Source of the DNA: CAMCTV01 sp964420985 | Lineage (GTDB): Bacteria > Bacteroidota > Bacteroidia > Flavobacteriales_D > Sanyastnellaceae | DNA length: 64,000 nucleotides | Reading direction: 5' to 3' | NCBI GenBank assembly: GCA_964420985.1 | Contig: CAYQUT010000003.1 | Coordinates: forward strand, 62,001 to 126,000 | Part shown: piece by piece, positions 43,584 to 50,721 of the stretch | How the letters are laid out: each line of letters begins with the position of its first letter | Position numbering within the stretch: position 1 is the stretch's first letter | Position numbers and translations under genes: made by a program | The notes under the pieces: generated by a model | Told to the model about the DNA's origin: nothing | The model's input: only the letters and a program-made list of their open reading frames with translations | The model's database searches: none

Positions 43584-44179
43584 TGGTGAAGTGCCTTGGA
43601 ATCACAGGAGGAATAGGTGCTGGCAAAACAACAGTATCGAAAATTTTCCGTTCCCTTGACATTCCGGTTTTTGATGCTGATTCAGAGGCCAAAAACTGTT
43701 ACAACGACCCTGAAGTCATATCGGCTGTATCGAATGCTTTTGGTGAAGATATTTTTGTAGATTCCATCTTACAACCCAAAATACTAGCTTCTAAGGTATT
43801 TGCATTTAAAGACAAATTGCGTCAATTAGAAGAAATCATTCATCCCAGAGTGCATAATCGTTGGATTGCTTTTGCAGATTTGCATGGCAATCGACCTTAT
43901 GTCATCAGAGAAAATGCTATTCTCATCCCATCCCAAGGGCATCTCACATGTGATAAAGTATTACTGATCACAGCGCCTTTGGAAGACCGAATATCGAGGG
44001 TGATGCTTCGATCAAAAATGTCAAAAGAAAATGTTCTAGACAGAATATCTCAACAATGGACTGATGAACAGATGCTGCCTTACTGTGATTTTGTTCTGGA
44101 AAACAAACAAGGACTCCATTCAGAAGATGCGCTTATTCCACAGATAATGAAGATAGATTTTGAGATGAAAAATATTTAG
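43583..44179 (+). CDS. coaE: dephospho-CoA kinase
   Basis: 198 residues. P-loop GITGGIGAGKTT at the N-terminus, IPVFDADSEAK is the CoaE substrate motif, and LEEIIHPRVH follows. It phosphorylates dephospho-CoA, the last step of CoA synthesis. Length is normal. It starts inside the stop codon of the GH13 gene, so translation is likely coupled. Confidence 0.94.
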   Translation: MVKCLGITGGIGAGKTTVSKIFRSLDIPVFDADSEAKNCYNDPEVISAVSNAFGEDIFVDSILQPKILASKVFAFKDKLRQLEEIIHPRVHNRWIAFADLHGNRPYVIRENAILIPSQGHLTCDKVLLITAPLEDRISRVMLRSKMSKENVLDRISQQWTDEQMLPYCDFVLENKQGLHSEDALIPQIMKIDFEMKNI

Positions 44180-44261
44180 ACCTTCCATTAAAAGCCCTGA
44201 TTCAATTCACATTTTCCATTTAATAACTTGATAGCCACTTTCAATTAGAAGAGAAAAAAAA

Positions 44262-44288
44262 AGGCAAATTCGTTAAAACCGAAAGCCT
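44262..44288 (-). terminator. possible minus-strand terminator hairpin in the coaE-MFS gap
   Basis: AGGC (44262-44265) and TTCG (44269-44272) pair with CGAA (44280-44283) and GCCT (44285-44288). On the minus strand the hairpin is followed by nine Ts. No minus-strand gene is known to feed it, so it may end a small antisense RNA or be chance. Confidence 0.3.
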
Positions 44289-44363
44289 ATGTCAAGCAAA
44301 GCGAAACGTTGGATTTTATTTACTTTGATTTTTTCAAGTTTATACCTTTTTATTGTCCATTGA
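44289..44363 (+). CDS. possible 24-residue small membrane protein
   Basis: ATG 44289 to TGA 44363. The predicted peptide has a basic start (SSKAKRW) and then a single hydrophobic stretch, like a small membrane protein. It has no recognised family and no clear promoter; the 220-nt gap otherwise holds only the MFS promoter. It may be chance. Confidence 0.2.
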   Translation: MSSKAKRWILFTLIFSSLYLFIVH

Positions 44364-44365
44364 TT

Positions 44366-44396
44366 TTTGCTCATCCCATGCGGAAGGGTATCTTTA
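44366..44396 (+). promoter_or_regulatory. promoter of the MFS gene at 44401
   Basis: TTTG (44366-44369), 19-nt spacer, TATCTTTA (44389-44396, one mismatch to TAnnTTTG), ending 4 nt before the ATG. Confidence 0.5.
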
Positions 44397-44400
44397 GGGC

Positions 44401-45633
44401 ATGAATAACAACAAGGCTTTACGCTGGACAATTGCTGTGGCCTCTCTTGGCTATTTTGTAGATATTTATGATTTGCAACTATTCAATATCATTTCCAAAG
44501 CCAGCCTCACCGGAATTGGCATAACTGACCCCAAAGAAATAGAAAAATGGGATTACCTTTTGTTCCTCTGGCAAATGGGAGGGATGCTAGTAGGAGGGCT
44601 ACTTTGGGGATGGCTTGGTGATGTCAAGGGCAGAAAACAAATTCTATTTGGCTCTATCCTCTTGTACAGCATTGCCAATATAGCCAACGCATTCGTAGGC
44701 AGTGTAGAGAGTTACAGTATCATTCGATTCATTGCAGGACTTGGACTTGCCGGTGAATTGGGAGCCGCCATCACATTGGTATCAGAAATAATGGACAAAG
44801 AGAAGAGGGGTTATGGTACAATGGTCATTGTCACAATGGGTGCATTAGGAGCCATAGGTGCTGTTTTTGTATCAAAAATATCATTGCCCATGTTTGGATT
44901 AGCGCCATGGCAAACCTCTTACATCATTGGTGGTATACTGGGTTTATTGTTGCTCACCCTACGCGTTGGAACATTTGAAAGCAGTTTGTTTGAGCACTCT
45001 GCGAAAGGCGGACAATCTAGGGGAAATTTCTTATTGTTATTTAAAACAAAAGAACGAACACTTCGATACCTCGCTTGTATCGCCATGGGACTTCCCGTTT
45101 GGTATTGTGTTGGCATCCTAATCAAATTCAGCAAAACTTTCGCACTGCTTTCTAATGTTCAAATTGATGCCAGTTTGGGAATCGTATTCACCTATCTAGG
45201 TCTATCATTTGGAGATCTCTTGAGTAGTCTTTTAAGTCAATACTTTAATAGCCGAAAAAAAACAATAACTCTCTACTTGTATTTAACCGTTATCGTCAGC
45301 TCTTGTTACCTTTTTGTTCATCCGGTCAGCTCCTTTACATTTTATTTTCTCTGCTTTGCTTTGGGGACAGCCACAGGTTATTGGGCCTTATTTGTATCCA
45401 TGTCTGCTGAACTATTTGGGACCAACATTCGCGCAACCGTTGCCAGCACTACACCCAATTTTGTGAGGGGTGCCGTCGTACCTTTGATACTCAGTTTCAA
45501 AGCCATGGAGGGAAACATAGGGAGTGTAAAAGCGGCAGTAATTCTGGGTATTGTCACCATCGGGTTAGCCCTTGTTAGTGCCCGATACCTTCAGGAATCT
45601 TTCGGAAAGGATTTGAACTTTCAAGAAGAATAG
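44401..45633 (+). CDS. MFS transporter, metabolite:H+ symporter type
   Basis: 410 residues, twelve hydrophobic helices. GWLGDVKGRKQ between helices 2 and 3 is the MFS motif A, and FIAGLGLAGELGAAITLVSE is typical of the sugar/aromatic-acid/metabolite:H+ symporter branches. Asp in YFVDIYDLQL of helix 1 is usual for this branch. The substrate is unknown. It appears to be a single-gene unit. Confidence 0.88.
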   Translation: MNNNKALRWTIAVASLGYFVDIYDLQLFNIISKASLTGIGITDPKEIEKWDYLLFLWQMGGMLVGGLLWGWLGDVKGRKQILFGSILLYSIANIANAFVGSVESYSIIRFIAGLGLAGELGAAITLVSEIMDKEKRGYGTMVIVTMGALGAIGAVFVSKISLPMFGLAPWQTSYIIGGILGLLLLTLRVGTFESSLFEHSAKGGQSRGNFLLLFKTKERTLRYLACIAMGLPVWYCVGILIKFSKTFALLSNVQIDASLGIVFTYLGLSFGDLLSSLLSQYFNSRKKTITLYLYLTVIVSSCYLFVHPVSSFTFYFLCFALGTATGYWALFVSMSAELFGTNIRATVASTTPNFVRGAVVPLILSFKAMEGNIGSVKAAVILGIVTIGLALVSARYLQESFGKDLNFQEE

Positions 45634-45648
45634 TGCTTTCATAGAGAT

Positions 45649-45673
45649 AAAAAAAAGAGCCCTTTCGGGCTCT
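45649..45673 (-). terminator. rho-independent terminator of trxA
   Basis: AGAGCCC/GGGCTCT stem (45656-45662 and 45667-45673) with a TTTC loop; on the minus strand it is followed by a run of Ts. It lies about 25 nt after the trxA stop. Confidence 0.82.
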
Positions 45674-45697
45674 CTGGATTCAACAATCAATCCTTTT

Positions 45698-46012
45698 TTA
45701 CAAAACGTGATCTAACTTCTCTGTCAATACATTTTTAGGAACAGCTCCAACACTCTTATCCACTACCTCTCCGTTTTTAAGAAATACAATTGTCGGAATA
45801 TTTCTAATACCGAATTTCATAGACGTCTCAGGATTCAAGTCCACATTCACTTTTCCGACAATAGCACGTCCTTCATATTCCTTTGCAATTTCCTCTACAA
45901 CAGGGGTAACCATTCTACATGGCCCACACCACTCTGCCCAAAAGTCAATCAAAACAGGTTTGTCGGTATTCGTAATCTCAGCAAAATTGAGGTCTGTTAT
46001 TTCTAAAGCCAT
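45698..46012 (-). CDS. trxA: thioredoxin
   Basis: 104 residues, a single thioredoxin domain. The active site WCGPC is at 28-32, with the cis-Pro segment IRNIPTIVF. It is a cytosolic disulfide reductase. It has its own promoter and terminator. Confidence 0.95.
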   Translation of the reverse strand: MALEITDLNFAEITNTDKPVLIDFWAEWCGPCRMVTPVVEEIAKEYEGRAIVGKVNVDLNPETSMKFGIRNIPTIVFLKNGEVVDKSVGAVPKNVLTEKLDHVL

Positions 46013-46036
46013 TTTTTTATTTTTTAAATAGGGCTA

Positions 46037-46044
46037 CAAAGATA
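46037..46044 (-). promoter_or_regulatory. -7 promoter box of trxA
   Basis: TATCTTTG on the minus strand matches TAnnTTTG and ends 24 nt before the ATG at 46012. Confidence 0.45.
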
Positions 46045-46147
46045 GGTCATTGTTTTGAAACATTATTCTTTTTGCAAAATTTTATGGTCTTTTAGTTTTC
46101 ACATTTACCTATCCACCCATTGATTTTCAATGAATTAAAGTCAAGTA

Positions 46148-47413
46148 CTATGAAACAAGATCAATGCAAGTAATTTCTGGCATAATACCTACTCTACCTG
46201 GAAATCCAAGGCACCCCAATCCTCTATTCACATATAAATGCTGCTTTCCTTCTGTATAAAGTCCTCCCCAACGTTTGTAACCGAACCAAGCGGATGGGCT
46301 CCATTTTAATCCCCAATCTGGAATTTCCACTCCAAATTGAGCCCCATGCGTATGACCTGATAACGTGAGATAAATATTCTCTTTCCCCATCACTTGTTCT
46401 TCAAAGTGGGTAGGGTCATGCGATAAAAGAATCTTATTCATGTTGCTCGGAACATTGAGCAAGGCCTTATTTAGGTCGCCGAATTGAAAGAAATTCCGTC
46501 CCCAATTCTCAACGCCAATAATGGCCAATTTTTCTTCTCCCTTTTCTCCTATTAAAACATTTTCATTTCGCAACAACCGAAATCCCATTTTTTTGTGTAC
46601 CTCCTCCAATTGAATCATATTCAACCGTTTCTTTTCCAGCATTTCAGGAGAATCACCCCTGTAAATATATTCGGCATAATCATGATTTCCGAGAATAGAG
46701 TACTTACCATATTTCGCCTTTATCTCTGAAAATAAACCAATATAAGGAAGTGCTTCTTCAGCAACATTATTGACCAAATCTCCGGTAAAGAAAACTAGAT
46801 CTGGGTTCAGTTCATTGATTAATCGAATGGCTTCTGAAACCTCATCTACGCCATCTTCTCCAAATGTACCCAGATGACTATCTGAAATTTGAACGATACG
46901 AAAGTTTGTCAATCCAAAAGGAAGATTCCCAAGGGGGAGGGACTCTCGGCGCACTTGAAAATTATATTTCCCTTTGACAATGCCGTATACGAAGGAAGAG
47001 AACAACAAGGCAGATGCGCCAAGTCCAACTTGATTTAGAAATTGTGATCGCGTCACCCCGCTATCGCCCGTTTGATCTTTAAACCAACGGAAATAAACTC
47101 TTTTGAAAACATGCACGATATCATTTCCAAGGTGAAAAATCGCAAAGGCCAATTTAGAAATCCCAATGACAAAAAGGCCATTCATTATTTTCATCATCCA
47201 CTCTGGTGGACGACCACTTTCAGACTGCAATCCTATCACCATGGCCACGATGAGGAACAACATCAAAACAGCAGGAATCCAATAAAACACTTTGATTGTT
47301 TTCCAATATTTTGACCACTTCTCTTGAAAAAGTTGTTTGAAGCCCTTAAATGCATACCCATCAATGGCCAGCAATGTTAAAGTGAATAAAATGGGAACGA
47401 TAATGCCTTTCAT
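46148..47413 (-). CDS. membrane-anchored metallophosphoesterase (YkuE-like)
   Basis: 421 residues. Three or four N-terminal helices (to ~150) precede a calcineurin-like phosphoesterase domain: QISDSHLG, FFTGDLVNN, ILGNHDYAE, LLSHDP and LSGHTHGAQFG are the five metal-binding blocks. YNRGLGCLGFPGR-like C-terminal text (VNRGLGCLGFPG) is typical of the YkuE branch. It may act on a lipid or nucleotide phosphodiester at the membrane; the substrate is unknown. Confidence 0.88.
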   Translation of the reverse strand: MKGIIVPILFTLTLLAIDGYAFKGFKQLFQEKWSKYWKTIKVFYWIPAVLMLFLIVAMVIGLQSESGRPPEWMMKIMNGLFVIGISKLAFAIFHLGNDIVHVFKRVYFRWFKDQTGDSGVTRSQFLNQVGLGASALLFSSFVYGIVKGKYNFQVRRESLPLGNLPFGLTNFRIVQISDSHLGTFGEDGVDEVSEAIRLINELNPDLVFFTGDLVNNVAEEALPYIGLFSEIKAKYGKYSILGNHDYAEYIYRGDSPEMLEKKRLNMIQLEEVHKKMGFRLLRNENVLIGEKGEEKLAIIGVENWGRNFFQFGDLNKALLNVPSNMNKILLSHDPTHFEEQVMGKENIYLTLSGHTHGAQFGVEIPDWGLKWSPSAWFGYKRWGGLYTEGKQHLYVNRGLGCLGFPGRVGIMPEITCIDLVS

Positions 47414-47420
47414 ACGGTTG

Positions 47421-47428
47421 CGAATTTA
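47421..47428 (-). promoter_or_regulatory. -7 promoter box of the metallophosphoesterase
   Basis: TAAATTCG on the minus strand (one mismatch to TAnnTTTG) ends 7 nt before the ATG at 47413. Confidence 0.3.
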
Positions 47429-47455
47429 CAAGACAAGGCAAGAACAAATTGGTAA

Positions 47456-48103
47456 TTATTCTAAACGTAATTGGAAACGTTGATACAACTGCTCAAGAGC
47501 TGGACTTTCTTTGCGCCAAGCTTCAAACTTCTCTGCATTGGTTAACATGGCTACTTTCAGATCTTGAATTTTGGTAATGGCCGTTTCAAATTTCAGACCA
47601 ACGATGTTTTCATGGTCTTTGAAATAATTGGCTAGTTCACTTCGAATATCATTGAAATAAATGACCTGCGTTTCACTCGGGAATTCTAAAGTCATCACCC
47701 CATCAGCATACTGCAATTCCGCCATAGACATAGCCGTTTTTATTTGTCCGATGGGAAGTACTCCGCTATTTAAGAAAGACTTCCAAGCATCAGCAACCTG
47801 AGGTTGGGAGTAATCTCCTCCCAATTCCTCTAATACTTCTAGTGCTTTTTCCTCTTGCTCTTTGGCCTTTTGAACCATGACTGACTGAATGGATATCACA
47901 TCTGTGGATTTGGCTATGGTATCTTTTAATCCAAGAGAAGCTTTTACTCTTGGGACATCGGATTCTATTGCTACCTTCTGAGCGGAAAGGGGCGAAAGGG
48001 TGGGATCCGCCACTTGGATATTAGACTCCATCGTGGCGCTTGTGGAGAACGAAACTGGTTTGGATACGATTGGTGATGCTCCTCTAAATGGGATTATCCT
48101 ATT
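47456..48103 (-). CDS. dnaX: DnaX tau C-terminal part in the +1 frame
   Basis: An open frame without stops from the A11 run to 47456, about 215 residues. The first ATG is at 48031, but there is no promoter or other sign of a separate gene. The C-terminus (ADAWKSFLNSG, KFEAWRKESPALEQLYQRFQL) resembles the tau C-terminus of Bacteroidota DnaX. Reading from the dnaX frame needs a +1 shift (or one A lost from the transcript) at 48102-48112; the joined product is about 574 residues, a normal tau length. Confidence 0.75.
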   Translation of the reverse strand, partial: NRIIPFRGASPIVSKPVSFSTSATMESNIQVADPTLSPLSAQKVAIESDVPRVKASLGLKDTIAKSTDVISIQSVMVQKAKEQEEKALEVLEELGGDYSQPQVADAWKSFLNSGVLPIGQIKTAMSMAELQYADGVMTLEFPSETQVIYFNDIRSELANYFKDHENIVGLKFETAITKIQDLKVAMLTNAEKFEAWRKESPALEQLYQRFQLRLE

Positions 48104-48120
48104 TTTTTTTTTCGCCTTCC
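48099..48120 (-). other. A11 slippery run at the dnaX gamma/tau junction
   Basis: On the minus strand GGAAGGCG, then eleven As (48112-48102), then TAG. In frame zero it reads GAA AAA AAA AAA TAG. One A fewer opens the tau frame; one A more gives only two codons before a stop. A purine-rich GGAGGGAAGG stretch just upstream could act as a Shine-Dalgarno-like stimulator. Confidence 0.7.
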
Positions 48121-49181
48121 CTCCGATTGGATTGAATGCTGCAAATTTTCATGATGGTGAGCTCTACTAACAGCCTTTGGTGCTTGCTTGCTCGATAATG
48201 TATATCGCACTCATTGACAAGATCCATGGCTTCAATTAAAAATCTCAGGTCCATAAGTGCTGATTGTTCTACATACTTTTGGCCAACATTCTCAGACACC
48301 TCCAAGAGGGCGATTGTCGCTGGATCCTTAGATACCAACAATCTTCTCAAATGCCCTCCCCAACCCGATATGAAATGATGAGCATCAAACCCTTTATTTA
48401 AAATTGTATTAAAAAGCAAAAGAGATTCTGGAATATCTTCCTTGAAAGCCAAATCTGTCAGTTGGAAATAATAATCGTAATCAAGTACGTTGAGGTTTTC
48501 AATAACCAAATCATAAGTCAAATTACGACCGCAAAAGGCAACTACTTGGTCAAAAATAGAAAGAGCGTCACGCATTGCACCATCTGCCTTTTCTGCAATA
48601 ACATGCAAAGCTTCGGGTTCAAAACTCACACCTTCTTTTCCAGCGATATACGCCAAATGCTCTGTCATGTCTGCCACCCTGATTCTGTTGAAATCGAAAA
48701 TTTGACATCTACTGAGAATGGTAGGGATAATCTTGTGCTTTTCTGTTGTTGCCAAAATAAAAATGGCATGAGCCGGTGGCTCCTCCAACGTTTTAAGGAA
48801 AGCATTGAACGCTCCAGAACTCAACATGTGAACCTCGTCAATGATGTAAATTTTGTATTTACCTACCTGAGGAGGAATGCGCACTGTGTCAACAATTCCG
48901 CGAATGTCTTCTACCCCATTGTTCGATGCAGCATCCAGCTCAAAAACGTTGAAGCTCAAATCCGAACCTTCATCAATAAATCCATCATTGACGGCTTTCG
49001 CAAAAATCCTCGCACAAGTTGTCTTACCTACTCCACGAGGACCACAGAACAAATACGCTTGTGCTATTTGCTGGGTTGAAATCGCATTTTGAAGTGTCCT
49101 TGTGATGGACTTCTGTCCAACTACGGTTTCCCAAGTATCTGGCCTGTATTTTCGAGCGGAGACAACAAATGCATCTGACAT
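48099..49181 (-). CDS. dnaX: DNA polymerase III subunit gamma/tau, zero-frame (gamma-like) product
   Basis: 360 residues from ATG 49181 (MSDAFVVSARKYRPDTWETVVGQ), the usual start. Walker A GPRGVGKTT, DEVHMLS (Walker B) and FILATTEKHKIIPTILSRCQ are the AAA+ clamp-loader motifs. The four-Cys zinc module found in E. coli DnaX between Walker A and ELDAASNN is absent. The frame ends in GEKKK-stop at an A11 run, leaving a gamma-like protein without the polymerase- and helicase-binding tail; that tail lies just downstream in the +1 frame. Confidence 0.9.
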   Translation of the reverse strand: MSDAFVVSARKYRPDTWETVVGQKSITRTLQNAISTQQIAQAYLFCGPRGVGKTTCARIFAKAVNDGFIDEGSDLSFNVFELDAASNNGVEDIRGIVDTVRIPPQVGKYKIYIIDEVHMLSSGAFNAFLKTLEEPPAHAIFILATTEKHKIIPTILSRCQIFDFNRIRVADMTEHLAYIAGKEGVSFEPEALHVIAEKADGAMRDALSIFDQVVAFCGRNLTYDLVIENLNVLDYDYYFQLTDLAFKEDIPESLLLFNTILNKGFDAHHFISGWGGHLRRLLVSKDPATIALLEVSENVGQKYVEQSALMDLRFLIEAMDLVNECDIHYRASKHQRLLVELTIMKICSIQSNRREGEKKK

Positions 49182-49185
49182 ACAG

Positions 49186-49193
49186 CAAAGATG
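49186..49193 (-). promoter_or_regulatory. -7 promoter box of dnaX
   Basis: CATCTTTG on the minus strand (one mismatch to TAnnTTTG) ends 4 nt before the dnaX ATG at 49181. Confidence 0.3.
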
Positions 49194-49255
49194 CAATCGA
49201 TTTCAGAAAAACAAAAATTCTTCTATCCACAGTTTTTACACAACTTCAAAGGCCT

Positions 49256-49263
49256 TATTATTG
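49256..49263 (+). promoter_or_regulatory. -7 promoter box of the APC permease
   Basis: TATTATTG (one mismatch to TAnnTTTG) ends 4 nt before the ATG at 49268. Confidence 0.3.
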
Positions 49264-49267
49264 TGAC

Positions 49268-50683
49268 ATGAAGAATAAAAACAAATTGGGTCTCAAGGAT
49301 GCAGTGATGATTGGAACAGGATCTATGATTGGATCCGGAATTTTTATTGTGAGTGCCGGAATGACACAGCAATTGTACAGTGGTCAATGGTTACTCGTGA
49401 TGTGGATAATCACAGGATTCATCACCATTGCCGCGGCGCTCAGTTATGGAGAGTTGTCTGGAATGTTTCCCAAGGCCGGAGGTCAATATGTATATCTGAA
49501 AGAGGCCTACCATCCCATGATGGGTTTTCTGTACGGCTGGAGTTTTTTTACGGTGATTCAGACAGGAACCATCGCTGCCGTAGCTGTGGCCTTCAGTAAG
49601 TTCAGTGGGTACTTTTTACCGATTTTTGAAATGCGTTCTGAGAATATTTTGCTTCAACTCGGAGAATTTTCTGTATACCCTGCTCAGCTTCTGGGAATAG
49701 CTACATTGATATTTCTTACAGCGTTTAATACTCGAGGAGTTGAGACTGGCAAGTGGATTCAAAGTTTATTCACCAGCACAAAACTCATCGCCTTGTTTGG
49801 ACTTTTGATTTTGGGCTTCATTTTCGGATTTGCTTCAGAGACGTGGAACAAAAATTGGGAGTTGGGATGGCAATGGCAAAGCCTAAGTGGCGATGGATTC
49901 TTAACAGGGTTAACCTTGAGCGGATTCATGGGTGCATTGGCCAGTGCAATGGTTGGATCTATTTTTAGCAGTGATGCTTGGAACAGCATCACCTTTATCG
50001 CTGGAGATATGATTTCACCAGAAAAAAACATAGGAAGAGCTTTGTTTTTGAGTACCATAATCGTCACGTTCATTTACGTACTAATGAACATTATGTACCT
50101 CGGCACTCTATCCCTGCAAGATATAGCGCTTGCTCCTCAGGAGCGTGTGGGCGTCTCCGCCTCAAATGTTATTTTTGGTCATACGGGGACTTACATCATC
50201 GCCGGACTGATCATGATTTCAACGTTTGGATGCAATAACGGACTCATCTTCAGTGGAGCAAGAGTTTATCAAACCATGGCCCATGATGGTTTGTTTTTCA
50301 CTAAGGCAAAAGAATTGAACCATGCTGGTGTACCCGCATGGGCCTTATGGGCACAGTGTATATGGGCATCCGTGCTTTGTTTAAGTGGTAAATACGGGGA
50401 TCTTTTAAACTATGTCGTCTTTACTGTTATGTTGTTTTATATACTCACCATAGCCGGAGTGATTGTTTTGAGAATTAAAAAACCCGATTTACCAAGAACT
50501 TACAAAACACCATTGTATCCATTTCTTCCAATTGCTTATATTGTTTTGGCTTCATTATTTTGCTTTGGTTTACTTGTTTATCAACCCAACTATACCTGGC
50601 CTGGGCTGATAATTGTCTTTTTGGGAATTCCCATTTATTTCCTCTTTAAAAAAGGCAATCATGAGCATAAAAAAAAGGTGTAA
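49268..50683 (+). CDS. APC-family amino acid permease
   Basis: 471 residues from ATG 49268; the frame is open from 49169 but those residues overlap dnaX and are not membrane-like. About twelve helices. GTGSMIGSGIFIVSAG is the helix-1 substrate-binding motif of LeuT-fold APC/LAT transporters, and AALSYGELSGMFPKAGGQYVYLKEA follows. It probably exchanges or imports amino acids. Its stop codon lies inside the terminator hairpin of the convergent metalloprotease gene. Confidence 0.9.
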   Translation: MKNKNKLGLKDAVMIGTGSMIGSGIFIVSAGMTQQLYSGQWLLVMWIITGFITIAAALSYGELSGMFPKAGGQYVYLKEAYHPMMGFLYGWSFFTVIQTGTIAAVAVAFSKFSGYFLPIFEMRSENILLQLGEFSVYPAQLLGIATLIFLTAFNTRGVETGKWIQSLFTSTKLIALFGLLILGFIFGFASETWNKNWELGWQWQSLSGDGFLTGLTLSGFMGALASAMVGSIFSSDAWNSITFIAGDMISPEKNIGRALFLSTIIVTFIYVLMNIMYLGTLSLQDIALAPQERVGVSASNVIFGHTGTYIIAGLIMISTFGCNNGLIFSGARVYQTMAHDGLFFTKAKELNHAGVPAWALWAQCIWASVLCLSGKYGDLLNYVVFTVMLFYILTIAGVIVLRIKKPDLPRTYKTPLYPFLPIAYIVLASLFCFGLLVYQPNYTWPGLIIVFLGIPIYFLFKKGNHEHKKKV

Positions 50684-50699
50684 CCTAAGTCACACCTTT
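50669..50699 (-). terminator. rho-independent terminator of the metalloprotease gene
   Basis: AAAGGTGT (50674-50681) pairs with ACACCTTT (50692-50699); on the minus strand it is followed by about eight Ts. It overlaps the 3' end of the convergent permease gene and could serve both. Confidence 0.7.
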
Positions 50700-50721
50700 C
50701 TTCAAAACATTTTATACCCTA

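Noticed and set aside
46013..46147. AT-rich gap between trxA and the metallophosphoesterase
   Set aside because: Apart from the trxA promoter I see no tRNA, terminator or small ORF with support.
47456..48031. The 191-codon frame after dnaX as an independent gene starting at ATG 48031
   Set aside because: The frame is open back to the A11 run, has no promoter of its own, and its end resembles the tau C-terminus.
48462..49079. A 205-codon plus-strand frame opposite dnaX
   Set aside because: It is antisense to conserved AAA+ motifs, has no promoter or recognisable domain, and is explained by low stop density in dnaX.
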